From Massilia endophytica (GTDB lineage: Bacteria; Pseudomonadota; Gammaproteobacteria; Burkholderiales; Burkholderiaceae_D): a DNA stretch of 64,000 bases. The notes beneath the pieces were generated by a model, which was given only the letters and a program-made list of their open reading frames with translations, did not search any database and had not been told where the DNA came from. A program made the position numbers and the translations under genes. The stretch is from positions 5,022,001-5,086,000 of the forward strand of contig NZ_CP088952.1 in NCBI RefSeq assembly GCF_021165955.1, written 5' to 3'. This document shows positions 37,609 through 46,541 of the stretch, in pieces (position 1 is the stretch's first letter; every line of letters begins with the position of its first letter).

Positions 37609-38492
37609 GACGTCTCCAGATCGCTGACGACGTAGCGCACGTAGCGATAGTCGCGGATGAAGGTGATCTGGCCATCGCGCCATTCGAGCCACATGAAGTA
37701 GCTGGGCTTCGGATCGCTGCGGTCCTCGAAAACGAGAATGACCTCGCGGTCGTCGATCCACGCAGGCGTGAGCCACAGGCCTTCGATCTTGGCGTAGATG
37801 GTGAAGAAGTGACCCACATCGTCGCGGCCTGAGCGCAGAGGATGCGCGGACTCGCGCAGCTTCACGTCATCCGCCAGCAGCGCACGCAGCCCGTCCCAAT
37901 CGCGCTGATTGAACAGGGTAGCGTACTGCGCGACTGCGTCGGACGGTGGACGCGCCGCCCGGGGGGCGCTGGCCTGGGCATTGATCGTCCGAAGCTGCGC
38001 GCGCCCGCGTGCCAGATGGCCTTTCACCGCATCGACGGTGAGGTTCAGGAGGGCCGCGATCTCGGCCAGCGATTCGTCCAGCACGTCCTTCAGGATCACG
38101 ACGCTGCGCTGGTGAAGCGGCAGCTCCGTGAAGTGCGACACGGCAGTCCTGACCACGTCTTGCCGCAGCAATGCCTCAGCAGGGTCTGGATTGTCCGGGT
38201 CCACGATGTCGTTGGCAGTGTCGATAGGTTCGGCGTTGCGGATCGCACGGCTGCGCAGCAGGTCCATCGCCCGGTTGTGCGCGATCCGGAACAGCCAGGG
38301 ACGAAGAGGCGTGGCGTCGTCCAGCTCTGGCAGGGCTTCGAGAGCGCGGACGAGCGCATCCTGCACCACGTCCTCACCCTCGATGATGGACCCCATCAGG
38401 CGCGCGCAGTAGCGGTGCAGCTCCGGCCGCAATTCATTGGCCAGGGCTGCAAGTCCCGCGTCGCGTGTCGTTGAAGACTGTTCTGTGCTCAA
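37605..38492 (-). CDS. ECF sigma factor with C-terminal SnoaL-like domain
   Basis: The protein has 295 aa. Region 2 is EDVVQDALVRALEALPEL ... RPWLFRIAHNRAMDLLR, and region 4 is LPLHQRSVVILKDVLDESLAEIAALL then VKGHLARGRAQL. Residues about 185-290 form a SnoaL/NTF2-like extension (YATLFNQRDWDGLRALLADDVKL), as in ECF41 and related groups where it controls activity in place of an anti-sigma factor. The conserved ECF41 motifs NPDKL and DGGGK were not seen, so the subgroup is uncertain. It starts with TTG overlapping the SDR stop (TTGA). The three-gene unit GST-SDR-sigma faces a target-like promoter upstream of the NmrA gene. Confidence 0.88.
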   Translation of the reverse strand: MSTEQSSTTRDAGLAALANELRPELHRYCARLMGSIIEGEDVVQDALVRALEALPELDDATPLRPWLFRIAHNRAMDLLRSRAIRNAEPIDTANDIVDPDNPDPAEALLRQDVVRTAVSHFTELPLHQRSVVILKDVLDESLAEIAALLNLTVDAVKGHLARGRAQLRTINAQASAPRAARPPSDAVAQYATLFNQRDWDGLRALLADDVKLRESAHPLRSGRDDVGHFFTIYAKIEGLWLTPAWIDDREVILVFEDRSDPKPSYFMWLEWRDGQITFIRDYRYVRYVVSDLETS

Positions 38493-39241
38493 GCTGGCGC
38501 TTCCTCCAGGACGTTGATGCCATCGCCGTTGATGCCGAAGGCAAGGCCTCCAGCATACTGCGGATCGTCCAGCACGGAAATCACTTTATCGCCGAACTCG
38601 CGCGGAGACATCACAGGAAAGCGCGCCAGGAACTCCTCGCGCCGGATGCTCATGGAAACCGCATAGGCTTCCGCTGCCGTATCGCCGATGCCAGTGCCGC
38701 CGACCATCTGCATCGGCAGAATGGCCTGGAACCGGATGCCGAGGCCTTCCTGCTGTGAAATGCTGTTGGCATATTTCGCCATAAACCAGAGCATGCGCTT
38801 GGCGCCGGCGTAGCCGCCGGAGAGCAGCGACCCGCCGTGCCCCGCGCCGCTCGACCCGACGAGAACGCGGCTCCCAGGCTTGAGCGGCAGCTTGAGCGCC
38901 GCCTGCAGCCAGTACAGCCCTGCTTTGACGTCGGCGTTCCAGGGAGCGGAGAAATCCTCCCAGCTCAATTGATCCAGCCGTCCCATGCGAGGTTTCGCGC
39001 CCGCATTCAGTACCAGGAGGTCCGGGCTGGTTTCCGTAAGGATGCGCTGCGCCGCCTCCCGGTCGGTGATATCCGCGCTGATGGTCGATACGCCCAGCCG
39101 GGTGCGTACCGCGTCCAGCCCGATCGCGCCGCGCGCGACCACAGTGACCTTGGCGCCCTGTTCGACCAGCGCCTCCACCAGGCCCAGGCCCAGGCCCCGG
39201 CTCCCGCCGGTCACCACTACGTGCTTGTCCCTGACGTTCAT
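38489..39241 (-). CDS. SDR family oxidoreductase
   Basis: The protein has 250 aa. It has the classical SDR loop TGGSRGLGLGL, the NAG strand LVLNAGAKPRM, a catalytic Ser region (VLVGSSGAGHGGS) and YAGAKRM with the Tyr/Lys pair. Substrate unknown. It lies between a GST and the ECF sigma gene, with 4-bp overlaps at both ends. Oxidoreductases of this kind are common ECF41 neighbours, so a detoxification role under that sigma factor is likely but inferred. Confidence 0.88.
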   Translation of the reverse strand: MNVRDKHVVVTGGSRGLGLGLVEALVEQGAKVTVVARGAIGLDAVRTRLGVSTISADITDREAAQRILTETSPDLLVLNAGAKPRMGRLDQLSWEDFSAPWNADVKAGLYWLQAALKLPLKPGSRVLVGSSGAGHGGSLLSGGYAGAKRMLWFMAKYANSISQQEGLGIRFQAILPMQMVGGTGIGDTAAEAYAVSMSIRREEFLARFPVMSPREFGDKVISVLDDPQYAGGLAFGINGDGINVLEEAPA

Positions 39242-39861
39242 GCCTTGCCTCCTTCCGCACTGAGGCCTTCGGCGTGAAGCGCTTCCTGCACTTTCGGGCG
39301 CTCGGCGATTCGCTTCATGTATGCGCGGAGATAGGGGTAAGGCGCCAGATCGATGTTCACGAAATTCGTCCAGTTGACGATGGTGAAGGCGTAGGCGTCA
39401 GCGACGGTGAAGCTGCTGCCGGTCAGGAAAGGCTGTTTTTCGAGCAGCGCATCGAGCTCCGCGAACCGGATGGCGAGCTTCTCGTGAATTGCCTGCCGGG
39501 TGGATTCAGCCGTGGTGGACTGGAAGAGCCACGGGCTGATCGCTTTGTGCACCTCCAGCGAGATGAAGCTCAGCCATTCTTTCATGCGCTGGCGCTCCGC
39601 CGTGCCCCTGGGAGGCATCAAATGGGCTTCCGGCGCCATCTCGGCGAGGTACTGCACGAGCGCCGCCGATTCGGTATGCACTTCGCCGTCCACCTCCAGC
39701 GCAGGGGTGTAGCCGCGCGGGTTGATCTTGTAGAAATCCTCCCCGTCTGCAGTCTTGTGGGTCGCCAGATCGACCCGCACGAGTTCAAACGGAAGCGATG
39801 CCTCGCGGGCAACGATATGCGGGGCCAGCGAGCATGAGCCGGGACTAAAGTAAAGCTTCAT
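39238..39861 (-). CDS. Glutathione S-transferase
   Basis: The protein has 207 aa. The N-terminal thioredoxin-like half reads MKLYFSPGSCSLAPHIVARE, the beta-class start with the catalytic-region Cys/Ser. LEVDGEVHTESAALVQYLAE is the glutathione-binding strand with Glu-Ser. The helical C-terminal half includes FLTGSSFTVADAYAFTIVNW. It conjugates or isomerises electrophiles with glutathione in the cytoplasm. It is the first gene of the GST-SDR-sigma unit. Confidence 0.92.
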   Translation of the reverse strand: MKLYFSPGSCSLAPHIVAREASLPFELVRVDLATHKTADGEDFYKINPRGYTPALEVDGEVHTESAALVQYLAEMAPEAHLMPPRGTAERQRMKEWLSFISLEVHKAISPWLFQSTTAESTRQAIHEKLAIRFAELDALLEKQPFLTGSSFTVADAYAFTIVNWTNFVNIDLAPYPYLRAYMKRIAERPKVQEALHAEGLSAEGGKA

Positions 39862-39927
39862 TACGACCTCCAGAGGTTTTGACTAGGGATATAGCCAGGA
39901 CGTTTGAGGCCAGCAAAAAGAGTCAAC

Positions 39928-39954
39928 TGTCACAAATTTCTTCCGCGGACCGTC
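39928..39954 (+). promoter_or_regulatory. ECF41-type promoter TGTCACA-N16-CGTC
   Basis: TGTCACA at 39928-39934 and CGTC at 39951-39954 are separated by exactly 16 bp, the published ECF41 promoter layout as recalled from the family literature. It points at the NmrA-like gene, which starts 57 bp downstream. A weaker candidate (TGACTCT-N16-CGTC) is found on the minus strand toward the GST gene, with CGTC read from 39902-39899. Confidence 0.65.
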
Positions 39955-40010
39955 TAACAGGTATGGGGAGACCCCTGGAGCGTGTTCTTAATCTAATCGA
40001 AAGGCAAATC

Positions 40011-40784
40011 ATGAAGATCGTCGTCATCGGCGGTACCGGGCTGATCGGCTCGAAGGCCGTCGCCATTCTGCGGCAGGGCGGGCACGAGGTGGTCGCTGGC
40101 TCACCCAGCAATGGGGTGAACAGCATAACGGGAGAGGGGCTCCGGGAGGCCATGGCCGACGCTCAAGTGGTAATTGACCTCGCCAACGCCCCGTCCTGGG
40201 AAGACCAGGCGGTGCTGGAATTCTTCCAGACGTCCAGCCGCAACCTTCTGGCGGCGGAAGCTGCGGCCGGCGTGCGGCACCATGTGGTGCTGTCCATCGT
40301 CGGAACCGACCGGATGCCCGGTAATGGCTATTTTTCCGCCAAGGTTGCGCAGGAGAAACTGGTTGAGGCTTCGGGCATTCCATACACCATCATCCGATCA
40401 ACCCAGTTCATGGAATTCCTCGGCGGCATTGCCGCGTCGAATACGGATGGGAACGTGGTCAGGCTGTCGCCAGGCTTCTTCCAGCCCATCGCGTCGGACG
40501 ACGTTGCCGCCTTTGTTGCCGACTTGGCCCTCGCGGCGCCGAGCAACGGGATCGTCGAGATCGCCGGCCCGGAGCGCGCGCCGTTCAATCAGTTTGTCGC
40601 CCGCTATCTGAAGGCGGTCGGCGACCAGCATGAGGTGGTGCGGGATCCGGAGGCGCGATACTTCGGCGGCCGCGTCGAGGAACATTCGCTTGTGCCCCTG
40701 GGCGAGGCGCGCCTCGGCCGCATTGGTCTCGACGAATGGCTCCGCCTCGCGAAGGCAGGGGCTGATTCCGCATCCACTCACTGA
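40011..40784 (+). CDS. NmrA-like NAD(P)-binding protein (atypical SDR)
   Basis: The protein has 257 aa. The nucleotide loop is MKIVVIGGTGLIGSKAV, followed by VVIDLANAPSW, HHVVLSIVGTDRMPGNGYFSAKVAQEKLVE and IIRSTQFMEF, typical of NmrA/SDR_a5 proteins. They act as redox sensors or as reductases of small quinone-like substrates. The ATG at 40011 begins the fold. The ECF41-type promoter is upstream, so it is a likely regulon member of the neighbouring sigma factor. Confidence 0.88.
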   Translation: MKIVVIGGTGLIGSKAVAILRQGGHEVVAGSPSNGVNSITGEGLREAMADAQVVIDLANAPSWEDQAVLEFFQTSSRNLLAAEAAAGVRHHVVLSIVGTDRMPGNGYFSAKVAQEKLVEASGIPYTIIRSTQFMEFLGGIAASNTDGNVVRLSPGFFQPIASDDVAAFVADLALAAPSNGIVEIAGPERAPFNQFVARYLKAVGDQHEVVRDPEARYFGGRVEEHSLVPLGEARLGRIGLDEWLRLAKAGADSASTH

Positions 40785-40806
40785 AATCGGCGGCAGATGC
40801 AATGAC

Positions 40807-40837
40807 AAAAAAATAGGGGCATGCGCCCCTATTTTTT
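40807..40837. terminator. Bidirectional rho-independent terminator
   Basis: A-tract, TAGGGGC, ATGC loop, GCCCCTA, T-tract: a perfect hairpin with A and T runs on both sides. It serves the rightward NmrA-like gene and the leftward dnaA-dnaN-gyrB genes, which converge here. Confidence 0.92.
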
Positions 40838-40861
40838 ACCGTGAAACCGCTATGACAGCGC

Positions 40862-43360
40862 TTACACGTCGATATTCCCTGCGCGCAGCGCGTTCGATTC
40901 GATGAAGTTGCGGCGTGGTTCCACGTCGTCGCCCATGAGGGTGGTGAAGATCTGGTCGGCGGCGATGGCGTCTTCGATCTGCACTTTCAGCAGGCGGCGT
41001 ACGGTCGGGTCCATGGTGGTTTCCCACAGCTGCTCGGGATTCATCTCGCCCAGACCTTTGTAGCGCTGCTTGGACACGGTGCGCTCGGCTTCGTCGCGCA
41101 GCCACTGCATGGCCTGGTGGAAGTCCACCACGGCGCTTTCCTTGGTGCGCTCGCCTTCGCCGCGGCGCACGAAGGCGCCTTCGCCGATCAGGCCCGTGAA
41201 GGTGGCAGCGGCCTTGGCCAGCACGGCGTAGTCCGCACCTTGCACGAAGTCGGCGTCGATGACGCTGACTTTCACGTTACCGTGATGCATACGCTCGATC
41301 ACCAGCGCGTGTTTCTCGGACATTTCGTCCGAACGCACGGAGACTTTCACGCTGCTGTCGTTCATGTTCGCTGCCAGTGCCTGTGCCGATGCCTGGGCGC
41401 CGTCCACGGTGTCCAGGTTCAGCGCCACGCCGGTCATGATGGCGGTAAGCGCCGCGCGGTCGATCACGCGGGTCAGGCGGGTCATCACGGCATTGGCCAG
41501 GTTGTACTGGCGCGCCAGTTCGCCCAGCGCTTCGCCCTGGATCGGCTCCGCGCCTTCGCGCGGGGTGAGCACGGCGGTGTTGAGCGCCACGTTCATCATG
41601 TAGCCCGCTTCTTCCAGGTCGTCCTTCAGATAGCGCTCGTCGCGGCCGGCCTTCACCTTGTACAGCGGCGGTTGGGCGATGTAGATGTGGCCGCGCTCCA
41701 CCAGCTGCGGCATCTGGCGGTAGAAGAGCGTGAGCAGCAGGGTGCGGATGTGGGCGCCGTCCACGTCCGCGTCGGTCATGATGATGATGCGGTGGTAGCG
41801 CAGCTTGTCGGCGTTGAATTCATCCGGGCCGATGGAGGTGCCCAGCGTTGCGATGAGAGTGGTGATCTGCTCGGAGGAGAGCATCTTCTCGAAGCGCGCC
41901 TTTTCCACGTTCAGCACCTTGCCGCGCAGCGGGAGGATGGCCTGGAATTTGCGGTCGCGGCCCTGTTTGGCCGAGCCGCCTGCGGAGTCACCCTCCACGA
42001 TGTACAGTTCGGACAGCGCGGGATCCTTTTCCTGGCAGTCGGCCAGCTTGGCCGAGAGGCCCAGGCCGTCCATCACGCCCTTGCGGCGGGTGAGGTCGCG
42101 CGCCTTGCGGGCCGCTTCGCGCGCACGCGCCGCTTCCACGATCTTGCCGCAGATGATCTTGGCGTCGTTCGGCTTCTCCATCAGGAAGTCCGTCAGCGTC
42201 TTGGCCACAATCTCTTCGACCGGGCCGCGCACTTCGGAAGACACCAGCTTGTCCTTGGTCTGCGAGGAGAACTTCGGCTCCGGCACTTTCACGGAGAGCA
42301 CGCAGGTCAGGCCTTCGCGCATGTCGTCGCCCGAGATTTCCACCTTGGCCTTCTTGGCGAAGTCGTTCTCGTCGATGTACTTGTTGATCACGCGCGTCAT
42401 GGCGGCGCGCAGGCCGGTCAGGTGGGTGCCGCCGTCGCGCTGCGGAATGTTATTGGTGAAGCACAGCACCTGTTCGTTGAAGGCGTCGTTCCACTGCATG
42501 GAAACGTCTACCGAAATGGTGGTGCCCTGGTCCGACTGGCGCTCGCCCGTGGCCTGGAACACGGTGGGGTGCAGCACGTTCTTGGCCTTGTTGATGTACT
42601 CCACGAAGCCGCGCGTGCCGCCCTCGAAGGCGAACAGCTCTTCCTTGCCGGTGCGCTGGTCGGAAAGCTTGATGTTCACGCCGTTGTTCAGGAACGAAAG
42701 TTCGCGGATACGCTTGGCCAGAATCTCGTAGTGGAATTCCACGTGCGTGAAGATTTCTTCGTCGGCCCAGAAGTGCACGTCGGTGCCGCGCTTGTCGGTT
42801 TCGCCGATCACCTTGATCGGGGATACGGCCACGCCGTCGACCATTTCGATTTCGCGGTTCTGCGGAATGCCGCGCACGAAATCCATCTGGTGCACTTTGC
42901 CGTTCTGGCGGATGGTTACGCGCAGCAGTTTGGACAGCGCGTTCACGCAGGACACGCCCACGCCGTGCAGGCCGCCGGACACCTTGTAGGCGTTCTGGTC
43001 GAACTTGCCGCCCGCGTGCAGCTCGGTCAGCACGATTTCGGCGGCGGAGCGTTTCGGCTCGTGCTTGTCGTCCATCTTCAGGCCCACGGGAATGCCGCGG
43101 CCGTTGTCGGTGACGGAGATCGAGTTGTCCGAGTGGATGGTGACGTGGATTTCCGTGCAGTGCCCGGCCAGCGCTTCGTCAATCGAGTTGTCCAGCACCT
43201 CGAACACCAGGTGGTGCAGGCCGGTGCCGTCCGAGGTGTCGCCGATATACATGCCGGGACGCTTGCGGACTGCTTCCAGACCCTCCAGGATCTGGATCGA
43301 CGAGGCGCCGTACTCTTCGGACTTGGCCTGGACTTGTGGTTCGTTTTGGCTTTCGGACAT
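40862..43360 (-). CDS. gyrB: DNA gyrase subunit B
   Basis: The protein has 832 aa. It has the GHKL ATPase (VLDNSIDEALAGHC, GRGIPVG, SGGLHGVGVSCVNALS), the transducer, then TOPRIM (LYIVEGDSAGGSAKQGRDR and MTDADVDGAHIRTLLLT) and the C-terminal QRYKGLGEMNPEQLWETTMDP. An insert of about 170 aa before the tail is normal in Gram-negative GyrB. With GyrA it negatively supercoils DNA. The ATG at 43360 was chosen; an in-frame TTG at 43375 would add five residues. It lies 53 bp after dnaN. Confidence 0.98.
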   Translation of the reverse strand: MSESQNEPQVQAKSEEYGASSIQILEGLEAVRKRPGMYIGDTSDGTGLHHLVFEVLDNSIDEALAGHCTEIHVTIHSDNSISVTDNGRGIPVGLKMDDKHEPKRSAAEIVLTELHAGGKFDQNAYKVSGGLHGVGVSCVNALSKLLRVTIRQNGKVHQMDFVRGIPQNREIEMVDGVAVSPIKVIGETDKRGTDVHFWADEEIFTHVEFHYEILAKRIRELSFLNNGVNIKLSDQRTGKEELFAFEGGTRGFVEYINKAKNVLHPTVFQATGERQSDQGTTISVDVSMQWNDAFNEQVLCFTNNIPQRDGGTHLTGLRAAMTRVINKYIDENDFAKKAKVEISGDDMREGLTCVLSVKVPEPKFSSQTKDKLVSSEVRGPVEEIVAKTLTDFLMEKPNDAKIICGKIVEAARAREAARKARDLTRRKGVMDGLGLSAKLADCQEKDPALSELYIVEGDSAGGSAKQGRDRKFQAILPLRGKVLNVEKARFEKMLSSEQITTLIATLGTSIGPDEFNADKLRYHRIIIMTDADVDGAHIRTLLLTLFYRQMPQLVERGHIYIAQPPLYKVKAGRDERYLKDDLEEAGYMMNVALNTAVLTPREGAEPIQGEALGELARQYNLANAVMTRLTRVIDRAALTAIMTGVALNLDTVDGAQASAQALAANMNDSSVKVSVRSDEMSEKHALVIERMHHGNVKVSVIDADFVQGADYAVLAKAAATFTGLIGEGAFVRRGEGERTKESAVVDFHQAMQWLRDEAERTVSKQRYKGLGEMNPEQLWETTMDPTVRRLLKVQIEDAIAADQIFTTLMGDDVEPRRNFIESNALRAGNIDV

Positions 43361-43413
43361 GGACTGCTTTCTCAAATAACTTGATTGAATCGGGAGCTGC
43401 TGGCCGGCGGAGT

Positions 43414-44520
43414 TCAGATCCGCATCGGCATCACGACGTACTTGAAGTCAGGATTGTCAGGAATCGAGATCAGGGCCGAGGAGTTCGAATCGCCCAGCGC
43501 CACGTTCACCTGCTCGCACTTGAGGTTATTGAGCACGTCCAGCAGGTAGGTCACGTTGAAGCCGATGTCGATGGCGTCGCCGCCGTAGTCGATTTCCAGC
43601 TCTTCCACCGCCTCTTCCTGGTCGGCGTTGGTGGACGAAATCTTCAGCGAGCCGGGGCTGATGATGCAGCGCACGCCCTTGAACTTATCGCTGGTCATGA
43701 TGGCGGCGCGCTGCAGGGAGCGCAGCAGCTCGTCGCGGCCGATGGTGAAGTCGTTCTTGTAGCCCTTCGGGATCACGCGGGTGTAGTCGGGGAACTTGCC
43801 CTCCACCAGCTTGGAGATCAGTTCGATGTCAGCGAAGGTGAGCTTGACCTGGCTGCCCGCGATATCCAGCTGCACCGGCTCGTCGTTCTCTTCCAGCAGG
43901 CGCTGGAGCTCGATGATGGTCTTGCGCGGGATGATCACTTCCTGGCGCTCGAAGGCCTGCTCGGTCTCCACCTGGCAGAAGGCCAGGCGGTGGCCGTCGG
44001 TGGCCACGGCGATCACGTTCTTGCCGTCCAAAACAAGCAGCAGGCCGTTCAGGTAGTAGCGGATGTCCTGCTGCGCCATGGAGAAGTGCACCATGTTGAA
44101 CAGGTGCTTCAGGGTCTTCTGCGGCAGGGTGAAGGAGGCGTTGAAGCTGTCCGCTTCCTGCACGGTGGGGAATTCCTCGGCGGCCAGCGTCTGCAGGGCG
44201 AAGCGCGATTTCCCGCTTTGCACGGTGAGGCGCTTGTTCAGCAGCGTCATGGACACGTCGCCCGATTCCGGCAGGGCGCGCAGGATGTCCAGCAGCTTGC
44301 GCGCGGCCACGGTGGTGCCGGTCACGTCCGCGCCGGAACCGATGTCGGCGCGGGTCGTGATCTGCACTTCGGTGTCGGTGGAGAGGAAGGAAACGCTTTC
44401 GCCGTCCTTGCGGATGAGGATATTGGCCAGAATCGGCATAGTGTGCCGACGCTCGACAATACCGCTCACGATCTGCAGTGGCCGGAGAAGCGTGTCTCGG
44501 GTGGTTTTGACCAGTTGCAT
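43414..44520 (-). CDS. dnaN: DNA polymerase III beta sliding clamp
   Basis: The protein has 368 aa, the standard size. It has RDTLLRPLQIVSGIVERRHTMPILANILI at the N-terminus and the C-terminal clamp end YVVMPMRI. Three repeated clamp domains are expected and the length fits. GAGGA is placed correctly before the ATG at 44520. It is the second gene of the dnaA-dnaN-gyrB unit, 95 bp after dnaA. Confidence 0.98.
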   Translation of the reverse strand: MQLVKTTRDTLLRPLQIVSGIVERRHTMPILANILIRKDGESVSFLSTDTEVQITTRADIGSGADVTGTTVAARKLLDILRALPESGDVSMTLLNKRLTVQSGKSRFALQTLAAEEFPTVQEADSFNASFTLPQKTLKHLFNMVHFSMAQQDIRYYLNGLLLVLDGKNVIAVATDGHRLAFCQVETEQAFERQEVIIPRKTIIELQRLLEENDEPVQLDIAGSQVKLTFADIELISKLVEGKFPDYTRVIPKGYKNDFTIGRDELLRSLQRAAIMTSDKFKGVRCIISPGSLKISSTNADQEEAVEELEIDYGGDAIDIGFNVTYLLDVLNNLKCEQVNVALGDSNSSALISIPDNPDFKYVVMPMRI

Positions 44521-44615
44521 AAATATCCTCGAATGAAAAGTTAAGTCAGTCTGTTAATTCTTTTGCATCTCTTGCGCTTTAGCACGACAGTTTAGCAAAT
44601 CGCTACGCCACCACC

Positions 44616-46022
44616 TCAGCCTTTCAGGGTCTGCTCCAGCACATGCAGCTCGTGGTTGCATTCCGGGTTCTTGGTACGGTCCTGGGCGATCTTGCGCACG
44701 GCGTGCAGCACGGTGGTGTGATCGCGGCCGCCAAACAGCTCGCCGATCTCCGGCAGGCTCTTTTGCGTGAGCTCCTTGGCCAGGTACATGGCGATCTGGC
44801 GCGGGCGGGCGATATTGGCCGGGCGGCGCTTCGAATACATGTCCGCCACCTTGATGTTGAAGAAGTCCGCCACCGTCTTCTGGATGTTCTCCACGCTGAT
44901 CTGGCGGTTCTGCACCGAGAGCAGGTCCTTCAGCGCTTCCTTCACGATGTCGATGGAGATGTCCTTGCCGTGGAAGCGCGAGTAGGCCAGGATCTTGCGC
45001 AGGGCGCCTTCCAGTTCGCGCACGTTCGAGCGCAGGTGCTTGGCCACGAAGAATGCCACGTCGTCGGACAGGGTCACGCCTTCCGATTTCGCCTTCTTCA
45101 GCAGAATGGCCACGCGCATCTCCAGCTCCGGCGGCTCGATGGCCACCGTCAGGCCCGAGTCGAAGCGCGAGATCAGGCGGTCGTCCATGCCCGTGATCTC
45201 TTTGGGATACGTGTCGCTGGTGATGATGATCTGCTTCTTGGCCGCGATAAGCGCTTCGAAGGCGTAGAAGAACTCTTCCTGGGTGCGGCTCTTCCCGCCG
45301 AAGAACTGGATATCGTCGATCAGCAGCATGTCCAGCGAGTGGTAGTAATGCTTGAAATCGTCGAAGCCCTTGCGCTGGTAGGCCGTCACCACGTCGCGCA
45401 CATACTGCTCGGCGTGGATATAGCGGATGCGCGCGCCCGGCTGGTCGGCCATCACCTGGTTGCCGATGGCGTGAATCAGGTGGGTCTTGCCCAGGCCAAC
45501 GCCGCCGTAGAAGAACAGGGGGTTGTAGGACACGCCGGGGTTGTTCGCCACCTGGATCGCGGCGGCGCGCGCCAGCTGGTTGGCCTTACCCGTCACGAAG
45601 CTCTCGAAGGTCAGGTCCGTGTTGATGCGGCTCTGCTCCCGGCCGCGCGAGTTGGCGTATTCGTTCCCCGCCGTAGCGGCGGCCGAAGGCGGCATGTCGC
45701 CCGCGCGGGATTCGGGGGTGTGCACGGCGGGCGCCGCCACGCCGTTGGCGGCAGGGGCAGCCGGCTTCTTGGCCGGGTTGGTGCGCGGGTCGAGCACGAA
45801 CTGCACCTCGGTGGGCGCTTCCCAGTATTGCGAGGCGAGGGCGGTAATCCGGCTGGCGAACTGCGTCTTGACCCAATCGAGCTTGAAACGGTTGGGTGCC
45901 GCGATGCGCAACTTGCCATTCTCATAATCGAGCGGCACGAGCGGTTTTATCCACGCGCTGAATTGCTGCGGCGTCAGCTCAAGTTCCAGTTGGGCGGAAC
46001 AGGTCTGCCAGAAATTATCCAT
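44616..46022 (-). CDS. dnaA: Chromosomal replication initiator DnaA
   Basis: The protein has 468 aa. Domain I is at residues 1-80 (MDNFWQTCSAQLELELTPQQFSAW), a Pro/Ala-rich domain II follows to about 130, and the AAA+ domain carries FFYGGVGLGKTHLIHAIGN and LLIDDIQFF. Domain IV binds DNA through GRDHTTVLHAVRKI. The ATG at 46022 matches the usual start; an open stretch upstream to 46076 has no DnaA character. On the minus strand a DnaA box overlaps the likely promoter, so autoregulation is expected. Confidence 0.98.
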   Translation of the reverse strand: MDNFWQTCSAQLELELTPQQFSAWIKPLVPLDYENGKLRIAAPNRFKLDWVKTQFASRITALASQYWEAPTEVQFVLDPRTNPAKKPAAPAANGVAAPAVHTPESRAGDMPPSAAATAGNEYANSRGREQSRINTDLTFESFVTGKANQLARAAAIQVANNPGVSYNPLFFYGGVGLGKTHLIHAIGNQVMADQPGARIRYIHAEQYVRDVVTAYQRKGFDDFKHYYHSLDMLLIDDIQFFGGKSRTQEEFFYAFEALIAAKKQIIITSDTYPKEITGMDDRLISRFDSGLTVAIEPPELEMRVAILLKKAKSEGVTLSDDVAFFVAKHLRSNVRELEGALRKILAYSRFHGKDISIDIVKEALKDLLSVQNRQISVENIQKTVADFFNIKVADMYSKRRPANIARPRQIAMYLAKELTQKSLPEIGELFGGRDHTTVLHAVRKIAQDRTKNPECNHELHVLEQTLKG

Positions 46023-46102
46023 GAATCGTCTATCTGCAAAAGCTGGGGGAGGCGTTCCGAACGCCACACGTAACACGCTATTCTAACTCCTAACCTGCCG
46101 AG

Positions 46103-46111
46103 TTATCCACA
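46103..46111 (+). promoter_or_regulatory. DnaA box TTATCCACA
   Basis: A perfect consensus DnaA box, about 80 bp upstream of dnaA. On the minus strand it sits just upstream of a TAGAAT -10-like hexamer (46078-46083), where a -35 would be, so it could both serve the origin and repress dnaA. Confidence 0.85.
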
Positions 46112-46163
46112 GGCATTTGCGGATTTTTGGCATCGTTCCCCGCCCGGGGAAATGGCCGGGCTG

Positions 46164-46192
46164 TTGACAACCGGGCCCCAAATGCTGATAAT
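46164..46192 (+). promoter_or_regulatory. Sigma-70 promoter TTGACA-N17-GATAAT for rpmH operon
   Basis: A perfect -35 hexamer at 46164-46169 and GATAAT at 46187-46192 are spaced 17 bp apart. It points to rpmH and would give a leader of about 200 nt. Confidence 0.75.
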
Positions 46193-46397
46193 TCAGGGTT
46201 CCCCGCCCGTACTCCGTGATTTTGCAGTTTACGATCAGCGCGGATGAAGCGGGCGATGAGATTGGCAGCTTGTGCCGGAAGTGTGTGGCATAAGTGCGCG
46301 AAATGTCATTGGCACCAATAACTGAAGGGATCCGCTGGCGCGCCACAGGTGAGCCAGGCCCGATTTTGCATTTTTTTGCTTCTTTAGCGAGACCAAC

Positions 46398-46532
46398 ATG
46401 AAACGTACTTACCAACCTTCCGTTGTGCGTCGCAAGCGCACCCACGGCTTCCGCGCACGTATGGCTACCCGTGGCGGCCGTCAGGTTCTGAACGCACGCC
46501 GTGCAAAGGGCCGCAAGCGTCTGGCTGTATAA
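46398..46532 (+). CDS. rpmH: 50S ribosomal protein L34
   Basis: The protein has 44 aa, highly basic, starting MKRTYQPSVVRRKRTHGF and ending KGRKRLAV, identical in layout to L34 in other Betaproteobacteria. It sits in the conserved rpmH-rnpA-yidD-yidC-mnmE order, rightward from the origin. Confidence 0.99.
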   Translation: MKRTYQPSVVRRKRTHGFRARMATRGGRQVLNARRAKGRKRLAV

Positions 46533-46541
46533 GCCTCAAGC

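Larger units (their letters stand above)
46023..46397. other. dnaA-rpmH intergenic region, probable oriC
   Basis: This 375-bp region lies between divergent dnaA and rpmH, the usual oriC position in Betaproteobacteria. It holds one perfect DnaA box (46103-46111), a strong rightward promoter (46164-46192) and a short T-rich run (46362-46385). No cluster of further consensus boxes was found by eye, so the oriC call rests mainly on gene order. Confidence 0.6.

Noticed and set aside
46281..46294. TGTGGCATAA as a second DnaA box
   Set aside because: It has an extra base relative to TGTGNATAA and does not fit the 9-mer.
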